Shown: one piece after another, positions 6,048-11,084 of the stretch | How the letters are laid out: each line of letters starts with the position of its first letter | Numbering within the stretch: the first letter of the stretch is position 1 | Assembly: GCA_035063885.1 (NCBI GenBank) | Contig: JAPSFM010000147.1 | Span: 1-11,084 of the forward strand | DNA: 11,084 bases | Direction of reading: 5' to 3' | Origin: CAADGY01 sp900696665 | GTDB taxonomy: Bacteria; Acidobacteriota; Terriglobia; Bryobacterales; Bryobacteraceae | Program-made: the position numbers and the translations under genes | The notes under the pieces: model-generated | What the model was told of the DNA's origin: nothing | What the model saw: only the letters and a program-made list of their open reading frames with translations | Database searches by the model: none

Positions 6048-6484
6048 GCTATCACGTCGATCTCGACAAGCGAGTCGCCGGGAATGCCGCCCGCTGCCGC
6101 GATGGTGGTGCGAACCGGGGGTTCGTCGCCGAAGCGGCCCCGAAAGACCTCGTTCATCTCTTTGTAGTCTTTGAGATCGTTCAGGTAAACGTTGCATTTC
6201 AGGACCTTGTTCATCGAGGACCCGGCATTTTCAAGCTCCTTCTGCACTTCGTCGAGAACGTGCTTGGTGTGTGCCTTGATGTCGCCCTCGAAATGCGCGC
6301 CCTTGCCGGAGATGAACAGGAGGTTGCCGTAAGATACGGCGCCGGAAAACAAAGGCGTTCCTTGAGGCTTTTTCCCGCCCCTGTAATGCACCTTTTTCTG
6401 CGGTCCGGACTGGGCCTTTGCGAGGCTTGCGCCAGCCGCCATTCCGATCGCTGCCTTCAGAACTGTTCTTCGTTTGTCTTTCAT
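6038..6484 (-). CDS. RidA-family (YjgF/YER057c/UK114) protein with Tat signal
   Basis: The protein is 148 residues. Cytosolic RidA enzymes hydrolyse reactive enamine/imine intermediates made by PLP enzymes. The domain fills residues 44-148: the SGKG strand (59-62), the helix HVLDEVQKELENAGSSMNKV with the following NVYLNDLKDYKEMNEVF, and the C-terminal VRTTIAAAGGIPGDSLVEIDVIA. Arg125 and Glu141 match the conserved active-site Arg and Glu (E. coli Arg105/Glu120; one extra residue lies between them here). Unusually, the N-terminus is a Tat-type signal: KRRTVLK (4-10), a hydrophobic stretch (11-22) and AKA before Gln25. The protein is thus predicted to be exported folded to the periplasm. A GAGG Shine-Dalgarno lies 7 bases before the ATG. 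It is last in a three-gene run, 42 bases after the small membrane protein gene. Its exported substrate is unknown. Tat export is inferred from the motif. Confidence 0.9.
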   Translation of the reverse strand: MKDKRRTVLKAAIGMAAGASLAKAQSGPQKKVHYRGGKKPQGTPLFSGAVSYGNLLFISGKGAHFEGDIKAHTKHVLDEVQKELENAGSSMNKVLKCNVYLNDLKDYKEMNEVFRGRFGDEPPVRTTIAAAGGIPGDSLVEIDVIAYI

Positions 6485-6491
6485 GATTTTT

Positions 6492-6497
6492 CCTCGC
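6492..6497 (-). promoter_or_regulatory. Ribosome binding site of the RidA-family gene
   Basis: GCGAGG on the minus strand sits 7 bases before the ATG at 6484. It fixes the start upstream of the twin-arginine motif, which supports the signal peptide being translated. Confidence 0.6.
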
Positions 6498-6526
6498 TTT
6501 TCAGGTATTAGTTACACCGGCATCTC

Positions 6527-6775
6527 TTACAGCACTCCGCCGCCGATGGCAAGCCTCAGCAGCCCTAAACCGGTGGCGATCGCACAACAAGTAGTGCCGA
6601 CGATCGAGCCGGTGCGTGAACTTGGACCGGCCGTTGCCAGAGCGATGATGCTCACGACCAGACCGGCCAGAGCAAATGGGATGTTCAACCAATTCAGGGC
6701 TCCGAGGCACGGGAACATTCCCACTAACATCCCGACGAGTGCCAGAATGCCCCACACTAAGCTCAACGTTTGCAT
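6527..6775 (-). CDS. Small integral membrane protein, unknown function
   Basis: The protein is 82 residues and very hydrophobic. Segments around 4-21, 33-50 and 57-79 are candidate membrane helices, joined by short loops (FPCLGALNW, and AGPSSRTGS). Adjacent Cys residues (63-64) lie in the third segment. The layout resembles short DUF4190-like membrane proteins, but I do not recognise a defined family. The start is supported by GGAG about 8 bases before the ATG, located inside the end of the upstream DUF2752-like gene. That gene's stop (6777-6779) leaves one base to this ATG, a sign of translational coupling. Co-occurrence with a DUF2752-like protein is plausible for a shared membrane role, but no function can be given. 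Confidence 0.75.
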   Translation of the reverse strand: MQTLSLVWGILALVGMLVGMFPCLGALNWLNIPFALAGLVVSIIALATAGPSSRTGSIVGTTCCAIATGLGLLRLAIGGGVL

Positions 6776-6776
6776 A

Positions 6777-7127
6777 TCAGGTTTCTCCAGAATAACTGGG
6801 TGAGCGGCGGCTTCGAATCCGCCTCCAAAGAAATACCAGCAGCGTTGCTTCGTTCACCGTGAAAGCCGTGTACAGCGGAAGGCTCGCACGGTTTTCGCGA
6901 GTGGCGTTTTGAAATTGGCCCCGCGATAGACAAAGAAAAGCCCGAGTCATGCCGCACAGCGAACACCCGGTGCCGTGAATTCTCTTCGCTTCACACACTG
7001 GAGACCAGCCACGAATCGTTTCTTCAGACAGCAGAAATGGCGAGACAAGAATCGCTAGGATCGCGACGCTCAGGATAATCCACGATAAAACAAGCGCTCG
7101 CCTGATTTCGGGGCAGCGGCGCGGCAT
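6777..7127 (-). CDS. DUF2752-like membrane protein
   Basis: The protein is 116 residues. A membrane helix (about 11-33) is followed by a Cys-containing loop with GCSLCGMTRAF (54-64), the hallmark C-x2-C-G-x-T-R-A segment of DUF2752, then LSRGQFQNATRENRAS and a second helix (about 85-101) ending in a basic tail. Length fits the family, whose function is unknown. The ATG at 7127 is the first start codon in the frame, as no ATG, GTG or TTG occurs for at least 13 codons upstream. Its GGGG would abut the ATG, so there is no properly spaced Shine-Dalgarno. A TACAAT at 7135-7140 on this strand lies 7 bases before the ATG, so a leaderless transcript is possible. It is the first gene of the run with the small membrane protein and the RidA-family gene. 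Confidence 0.82.
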   Translation of the reverse strand: MPRRCPEIRRALVLSWIILSVAILAILVSPFLLSEETIRGWSPVCEAKRIHGTGCSLCGMTRAFLCLSRGQFQNATRENRASLPLYTAFTVNEATLLVFLWRRIRSRRSPSYSGET

Positions 7128-7134
7128 CCCCGTT

Positions 7135-7140
7135 ATTGTA
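7135..7140 (-). promoter_or_regulatory. Possible -10 element for the DUF2752-like gene
   Basis: TACAAT (5 of 6 to consensus) on the minus strand lies 7 bases before the ATG, which would place the transcript start at or next to the start codon. The -35 region is poor (TTCGCG at 18 bases), so this is tentative. Confidence 0.3.
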
Positions 7141-7172
7141 TGCGACCAGGCGCCTTTTCGCGAAGCCGCTGC

Positions 7173-7192
7173 TGCGTCTCCCTGCGTCTCCC
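7173..7192. repeat. Two tandem copies of a 10-base unit
   Basis: TGCGTCTCCC occurs twice without a gap. The unit has the same 10-base length as the G-rich repeats 60 bases to the right but a different sequence. Confidence 0.6.
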
Positions 7193-7250
7193 CGCGAGAT
7201 CTTTTTTAGCCCGGCCATCTGCGCGTCCGAGAGGATCTTGTGCAGCTTTT

Positions 7251-7300
7251 CGTCCGTGTGGGTCCGGGTGGGTTCGGGTGGGTCCGGGTGGGTCCGGGCC
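7251..7300 (+). repeat. 10-bp G-rich tandem repeat with G-quadruplex potential
   Basis: About five units of consensus GGTCCGGGTG occur in tandem; the first and last are degenerate and one carries C-to-T. From 7260 to 7298 the plus strand has eight GGG runs separated by loops of alternately 3 bases (TCC/TTC) and 1 base (T), an ideal pattern for stacked three-tier G-quadruplexes. The tract ends 7 bases before the -35 hexamer of the glycosyltransferase promoter. A 10-base period also puts every unit on nearly the same face of the DNA helix, which would suit repeated protein binding. Confidence 0.8.
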
Positions 7301-7305
7301 GGCCC

Positions 7306-7335
7306 TTGAAAATTCGCGCCGCACCGGCGTAAACT
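7306..7335 (+). promoter_or_regulatory. Promoter of the glycosyltransferase gene
   Basis: TTGAAA (7306-7311, 5 of 6 to TTGACA) and TAAACT (7330-7335, 4 of 6 to TATAAT) are 18 bases apart. The predicted start near 7342 gives a leader of about 18 bases before the ATG at 7360. A second TAAACT occurs at 7341-7346. No strong Shine-Dalgarno is seen in the leader. Confidence 0.45.
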
Positions 7336-7359
7336 CTTGCTAAACTGAAAGTTCCGGGC

Positions 7360-8325
7360 ATGTTGTCAATCGTGGTTCCGATCCATAACGAAGAACCCGC
7401 CATTCTTCCGCTGTACGATCGCCTGACGTGTGTTCTCGAACGACTGCAACGTCCATACGAGTTGCTCTTCGTCGATGACGCCTCCACCGACCGCAGCTTC
7501 GACCTGCTGGCGAACCTGGTAGAAACGGATCCGCGGTTAAAGGTGATCCGGCTGCGACGGAATTTCGGACAGACTGCTGCCTTGTCCGCCGGGTTCGATG
7601 AGGCGCAAGGTCACGTCATCGTGTCTCTCGATGGAGATCTTCAACACGACCCCGAGGACATTCCAGCCCTGCTGGCGAAGATCGACGAAGGGTACGATAT
7701 TGCGAGCGGGTGGCGCAAACACAGGCTCGATAACGCATTGACGCGGCGCATTCCCTCGCGCATTGCAAACTGGCTGATGGCGAAAGTCTCGGGTGTCAAT
7801 CTCCGCGATTTCGGCACCACTTTCAAAGCCTATCGCGCCGAGATCCTTAAGGACGTCAATCTTTACGGCGAACTGCACCGCTTCATACCCGCCTTGGCGA
7901 GTTTCTACGGCGCGCGGGTGGCGGAGGTGCCGATCCGGAATGCGCCGCGAACGGGTGGTTCCTCGCACTACGGCCTGGGGCGAACCTTTCATGTACTGTT
8001 CGATCTGATTACGATTAAGTTCCTCCTCAGTTACTTCACCCGCCCGATGCACTTTTTCGGCAAACTCGGCCTGCTCGGGCTCGCCGCGGGTGGTTCCATT
8101 CTTTCGTACCTCCTAGTCTACAAACTGCTTGGCAACCATATCATGGCTGAGCATGGCCCTTTGCTGATCGCCGGAGCTTTGCTGCTGCTATCCGGTTTGA
8201 TGATGTTCACGACCGGGCTGCTGGGCGAAGTCATGATTCGAACCTATTTCGAGAGCCAGGGACGGCGCATCTATGCCGTTCGCGAGATCCGCACCCGGAA
8301 GGAAACGCAGGCTGCCAGCGGATAG
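7360..8325 (+). CDS. Family 2 glycosyltransferase, DPM1/GtrB/ArnC-like
   Basis: The protein is 321 residues. Enzymes of this group move a sugar from a nucleotide donor to polyprenyl phosphate on the cytosolic face of the inner membrane, for later use in modifying envelope glycans or proteins. The GT-A domain (1-225) starts MLSIVVPIHNEE and shows VDDASTD (38-44), NFGQTAALSAGF (68-79) and the metal-binding DGDLQHDPEDIP (91-102). DFGTTFKAYR (150-159) sits where many relatives have DFGCGLKAYR, and RTGGSSHYGLGRTF (197-210) is the usual acceptor-side segment. Two C-terminal membrane helices follow (about 233-257 and 267-294), as in GtrB and ArnC types, then a basic tail. The sugar and final acceptor cannot be told from sequence. 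It stands alone, with a promoter and G-rich repeats upstream, and its stop is 3 bases from that of the convergent TrmB-like gene. Confidence 0.92.
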   Translation: MLSIVVPIHNEEPAILPLYDRLTCVLERLQRPYELLFVDDASTDRSFDLLANLVETDPRLKVIRLRRNFGQTAALSAGFDEAQGHVIVSLDGDLQHDPEDIPALLAKIDEGYDIASGWRKHRLDNALTRRIPSRIANWLMAKVSGVNLRDFGTTFKAYRAEILKDVNLYGELHRFIPALASFYGARVAEVPIRNAPRTGGSSHYGLGRTFHVLFDLITIKFLLSYFTRPMHFFGKLGLLGLAAGGSILSYLLVYKLLGNHIMAEHGPLLIAGALLLLSGLMMFTTGLLGEVMIRTYFESQGRRIYAVREIRTRKETQAASG

Positions 8326-8328
8326 CGT

Positions 8329-9147
8329 TTACAGGCTTTTCGCCCTGCGCCAGTGATCCTCAAACAGTCCCTTCATCGCTTCTCCCATACCCGGATGATG
8401 GAAGACGAGTGAGGTCCAGGTGGGCTTGGTAATGACCGGGTCGAGTAGTGCGATCATTCCGCGGGAAACGTCGAATAACGCGAGCTTCAACGGCAACGAT
8501 TGGGATTGCCGCACTTCGACGCCTACTGCCTCATACTCTTTCAGCTTGTAGCGGTGGGTATCATCAAGCCGCACAGATTCAAGCAGCAGCCGGCAGGCTA
8601 CGCCCCGCATCCGCGCCTTTTTTACAAGCTGCTCTTCGAGAGGGTCTACCGCGTAGGGCGGCCGCGAAAACTCCAGGTATTCCTGCTCTACGTCGGCCAA
8701 CATGCGGCGGTACTGGGTAGCGGTCTGTCCCGGCTCGCTGACGATGCGAAGAAAATCGAGCGTACCGCGATCTTTCTGCCCGGTCGAGTACGCGGACATG
8801 AGATCGTCCACCAGATCGCCGGCCATGCGCGCCTGTTCGGTCAACTCATGTTCCAGCATTTCAGCCCGCCGGGCCAGGTAGCCGGGTATCGCCAATCCGG
8901 GCTCTACCGCTGAAAAGAGCTTCGTCTTTTCCTGAACCACCTGAGCGAAGCCTTTTTCCATCAGACTGTCGAGCACCTCGTAAATCTTCTGCCGAGGCAC
9001 ATGAGCGCGTGCAGCCAGTTCGAGCGCCTTGAATCTCGGATGGCCGACGAGGACAAGGTACGAGCGCGCTTCATAAGCGTTAAGGCCGATCTGCTGCAAC
9101 TTCCGCCAGAAGCGCTGAAAATCCATGTCGGGCAAATCTGGGGTCAT
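8329..9147 (-). CDS. TrmB-like transcriptional regulator
   Basis: The protein is 272 residues from the ATG at 9147 (GGGA five bases upstream); the ATG at 9126 is the alternative. The frame stays open further upstream, but that part (to 9291) runs across the neighbour's promoter and start codon and looks non-coding. A winged helix-turn-helix covers about 9-82: the FWRKLQQIGLNAYEARSYL opening, the recognition region AHVPRQKIYEVLDSLMEKG, and the wing ending FSAVEP, all typical of TrmB, a family commoner in archaea than in bacteria. A helical linker (about 88-120) leads to a C-terminal domain (about 128-272) resembling the phospholipase-D-like domain attached to many TrmB proteins, without visible catalytic HKD motifs. 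It is divergent from the AAA+ gene across 129 bases, so it may control that operon or itself. The effector is unknown. Confidence 0.85.
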   Translation of the reverse strand: MTPDLPDMDFQRFWRKLQQIGLNAYEARSYLVLVGHPRFKALELAARAHVPRQKIYEVLDSLMEKGFAQVVQEKTKLFSAVEPGLAIPGYLARRAEMLEHELTEQARMAGDLVDDLMSAYSTGQKDRGTLDFLRIVSEPGQTATQYRRMLADVEQEYLEFSRPPYAVDPLEEQLVKKARMRGVACRLLLESVRLDDTHRYKLKEYEAVGVEVRQSQSLPLKLALFDVSRGMIALLDPVITKPTWTSLVFHHPGMGEAMKGLFEDHWRRAKSL

Positions 9148-9243
9148 TTGAGTCCCAAAGATATCAGATTTGTTTCGATTCTGGTTTCCGGATTCCTTTT
9201 CGTGCGTCTCACAGTACAGGAAGTCAAATCTCGCCGGTTGCGG

Positions 9244-9252
9244 TGCTACAAT
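9244..9252 (+). promoter_or_regulatory. Extended -10 promoter of the AAA+ gene
   Basis: TGCTACAAT is a TGn extended -10 with 5 of 6 consensus bases, 24 bases before the ATG at 9277. It predicts a leader of about 18 bases. The -35 region is poor. It lies in the spacer shared with the TrmB-like gene, where that regulator might bind. Confidence 0.5.
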
Positions 9253-9276
9253 CGCCGTAGATCGGGATGGGCAGTG

Positions 9277-10770
9277 ATGAAAACCACCCACTGGGAATTA
9301 CCCCACACTCTTGGAGCACTTAGACGAAGCAAATTTTCAGAGGAGCGGATTGCGGCACGAACGGTCAAGGATGAGATGCGCAGCAATCTCATCTGCTCGC
9401 TGCAACGCAAAGAAGCGCTCTTCCCCGGTATCGTGGGCTACGACGATACTGTTGTACCTCAGGTCATAAACGCGATACTCTCGCGCCACAATTTTATCCT
9501 GCTCGGCCTGCGCGGCCAGGCAAAAACGCGGCTCATCCGCATGCTGGCTACGCTTCTGGATGAAGCTGTACCGTACGTAGCCGGATGTGAGATCCACGAC
9601 AACCCGTACCAGCCCATCTGCCGCAACTGCCGGAATCTTATCGAAGAGATGGGGGAGGAAACTCCGATCGCGTTTCTATCGCCGGAAGACCGTTACGTGG
9701 AAAAACTCGCCACGCCGGATGTGACGATTGCAGACATGATCGGTGATATCGATCCGATCAAAGCGGCCCGCCGTGGACACAACATCTCCGACGAGCTGAC
9801 CGTGCACTACGGGCTTCTGCCTCGCGCCAACCGGGGCATTTTCGCGATCAACGAACTCCCCGACCTGGCCGGAAAGATTCAGGTTGGCCTGTTCAACATC
9901 ATGCAGGAGGGCGACGTCCAGATCAAAGGCTATCCTGTCCGCCTACCCCTCGACCTGATGTTGGTGTTCACTGCGAATCCGGAAGATTATACGGCGCGCG
10001 GAAAGATCATCACGCCGCTCAAAGACCGCATCGGGAGCGAGATCCGCACACACTACCCCGCGACGCTGGAGCAGGGGATGGAGATTACCCGGCACGAGTC
10101 GTGGACGGAACGTGACGCTCCTGTTAAGCTTCTGATTCCCGACTTCATCCGGCAGGTGGTCGAAGAACTGGCGTTTTTGGCGCGTGAGGACAAGAAGGTG
10201 GACAAGCGCTCCGGTGTCTCACAACGATTGCCGATTTCGGTTTTGGAAAATGTCGCCTCCAATGCCGAACAGCGCGCCTTGCGGATGGGAGAAGACACCG
10301 CCGTTCCGCGAGTGATAGATCTCTACGCGGCGCTGCCTTCCATAACCGGCAAGCTTGAACTGGAGTATGAAGGCGAATTGAAAGGTGGAGACGCCGTTGC
10401 GAGGGATCTGATTCGCACAGCGGTGGGGAAAGTCTACAACCAGTACATGGAAGGTGTGAACGTATCACACATCGTGCAATGGTTCGAGATCGGAGGATCG
10501 CTCAAGCTGGACGAGATCTCCCGTTCAGCGGATCTGCTTTCACGCCTTGCCGGCATTCAGGGACTGCTCGACAAAACCGCGGCGTTCGGGCTCGGCTCCA
10601 GTGAGCCGGATGCGCTGCGCGTCTCGGCGGCGGAGTTCATCCTCGAAGGCCTCTACGCACACCGCCGCCTGAGCCGCAGTGAAGAACGCGGCTTCACCGC
10701 GGAAGAGCGAAAGCGCGAAACACCGGCGCCGGAAGAAGGCCGCCGTACTCGCCGCCAGCATTTCAACTGA
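9277..10770 (+). CDS. MoxR/Mg-chelatase-like AAA+ ATPase
   Basis: The protein is 497 residues from the ATG at 9277. The frame is open to 9001, but that extension overlaps the divergent TrmB-like gene and the promoter. Such ATPases act in the cytosol as hexameric remodelling motors, usually with a VWA-domain partner. Walker A is GLRGQAKT (77-84). Walker B reads GIFAINELPDL (187-197), with Asn192 where Asp is usual and Glu193 kept. Sensor 1 is VFTANPEDY (230-238) and the arginine-finger region is PLKDRIGSEIR (247-257). Between the Walker motifs lies Cys104-x2-His107-x7-Cys115-x2-Cys118, a possible zinc site. Residues after about 285 form the helical lid and a C-terminal extension ending in a charged tail (about 465-497). 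No porphyrin or chlorophyll genes are near, so true Mg-chelatase activity is unlikely. The next gene starts 13 bases later, as expected for an operon with its partner. Confidence 0.88.
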   Translation: MKTTHWELPHTLGALRRSKFSEERIAARTVKDEMRSNLICSLQRKEALFPGIVGYDDTVVPQVINAILSRHNFILLGLRGQAKTRLIRMLATLLDEAVPYVAGCEIHDNPYQPICRNCRNLIEEMGEETPIAFLSPEDRYVEKLATPDVTIADMIGDIDPIKAARRGHNISDELTVHYGLLPRANRGIFAINELPDLAGKIQVGLFNIMQEGDVQIKGYPVRLPLDLMLVFTANPEDYTARGKIITPLKDRIGSEIRTHYPATLEQGMEITRHESWTERDAPVKLLIPDFIRQVVEELAFLAREDKKVDKRSGVSQRLPISVLENVASNAEQRALRMGEDTAVPRVIDLYAALPSITGKLELEYEGELKGGDAVARDLIRTAVGKVYNQYMEGVNVSHIVQWFEIGGSLKLDEISRSADLLSRLAGIQGLLDKTAAFGLGSSEPDALRVSAAEFILEGLYAHRRLSRSEERGFTAEERKRETPAPEEGRRTRRQHFN

Positions 10771-10783
10771 TCCGGGGGGCTTT

Positions 10784-11084
10784 GTGAAATCTGTTCGATA
10801 TACCCGCTACACGGGAGACGACTTCGGCATTGGCGCCGAGGATCTGATGAAAGCGCTCTCCGATTTTTTCCTCTCGAGCGGCTTCGAGGACCAGTACATG
10901 CGCTTCTCGGAGTGGAACGAGCACACACTCGAAGAGTTGAAGCAGGCGCTGCAAAAGGCGCTGGAGTCCGGGCAGTTGTTCGATCAGCAGCGAGCGGAAG
11001 AGATCGCCGAACAACTCCGGAACATGTCGCCGGAACAGTTGGATCAACTGCTCGATCGGCTGGTTCAGAAGTTGGCCGACGAGG
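10784..11084 (+). CDS. Probable VWA-domain partner of the AAA+ ATPase, N-terminal part
   Basis: The gene starts at GTG 10784, with a run of six G 4 bases before it, and runs off the right edge; 100 codons are visible. The product opens VKSVRYTRYTGDDFGIGAEDLMKALSDFF-like (first 29 residues; key elements are the RYTRYTGDDFG start and EDLMKAL helix). It continues as a charged, mainly helical stretch rich in Gln, Glu and Leu, with QALQKALESGQLF and an EEIAEQLRNMSPEQLDQLLDRL segment. This N-terminal type is found in VWA-domain proteins encoded just downstream of MoxR/Mg-chelatase-like ATPases. The VWA domain itself, with its MIDAS motif, would lie beyond the edge, so the call rests on the N-terminal style and position. 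The short spacing to the ATPase gene implies co-transcription. Confidence 0.6.
   Translation, partial: MKSVRYTRYTGDDFGIGAEDLMKALSDFFLSSGFEDQYMRFSEWNEHTLEELKQALQKALESGQLFDQQRAEEIAEQLRNMSPEQLDQLLDRLVQKLADE

Noticed and set aside
7251..7300. CRISPR-like repeats
   Set aside because: The units are 10 bases long and tandem with no spacers, so this is a simple G-rich tandem repeat.
9001..9276. 92-codon N-terminal extension of the AAA+ protein
   Set aside because: It overlaps the 5' part of the divergent TrmB-like gene and contains the likely promoter. The ATG at 9277, after a G-rich ribosome binding site, gives a normal start.
9148..9291. 48-codon N-terminal extension of the TrmB-like protein
   Set aside because: It runs through the AAA+ promoter and start codon and adds a Cys/Pro-rich segment before the usual TrmB N-terminus. 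The ATG at 9147 fits the family.
9277..10770. True magnesium or cobalt chelatase subunit
   Set aside because: The ATPase resembles BchI/CobS only in the AAA+ core. No porphyrin, chlorophyll or cobalamin genes are nearby, and the downstream gene looks like the general MoxR-associated type.

Overview
This is a moderately GC-rich bacterial chromosome segment with closely packed genes. I see no tRNA, rRNA, CRISPR array, transposase or phage gene. The gene styles suggest an Acidobacteriota-like, Gram-negative-type soil bacterium: a long TolC protein with a Gly/Ser-rich insert, a DPM1/GtrB-like glycosyltransferase, a TrmB-type regulator, a MoxR/Mg-chelatase-like ATPase paired with a second gene, and a Tat-exported RidA protein. 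That placement is an inference from gene style, not from a marker gene.

Layout, left to right. (1) Minus strand, 1-1829: an S41 (C-terminal processing protease family) protein, then an FmdB-type zinc-ribbon protein, then the 5' end of a secreted protein that runs off the left edge. An extended -10 promoter lies just upstream of the S41 gene. (2) 1830-2614: a 785-base stretch with no convincing gene, only one doubtful 68-codon frame. (3) Minus strand, 2615-4564: a TolC-family outer-membrane efflux protein. (4) Plus strand, 4702-6047: pyrE and truA, joined by an ATGA overlap and divergent from tolC across a 137-base spacer with two perfect inverted repeats. (5) Minus strand, 6038-7127: a three-gene run of a DUF2752-like membrane protein, a small membrane protein and a RidA-family protein with a Tat signal. 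The last converges on truA with a 10-base overlap. (6) 7128-7359: a spacer holding 10-bp G-rich tandem repeats with strong G-quadruplex potential, followed by a promoter. (7) Plus strand, 7360-8325: a polyprenyl-phosphate-type family 2 glycosyltransferase. (8) Minus strand, 8329-9147: a TrmB-like regulator, divergent from (9) plus strand, 9277-11084: a MoxR/Mg-chelatase-like AAA+ ATPase followed at 13 bases by the start of a probable VWA-domain partner, cut by the right edge.

The most notable point is that the S41 protein keeps its signal/anchor, PDZ domain and fold-defining motifs but has Gly and Asp at the positions of the catalytic Ser and Lys. It therefore looks like a pseudoprotease. Other points worth a second look are the Tat-exported RidA, a Cys/His cluster and an Asn-for-Asp Walker B change in the AAA+ ATPase, a palindrome abutting the tolC start codon, and the G-quadruplex repeat upstream of the glycosyltransferase promoter. 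I did not find a clearly new multi-gene system. The TrmB / AAA+ / VWA-type cluster at the right edge is the best candidate for a poorly described functional unit.
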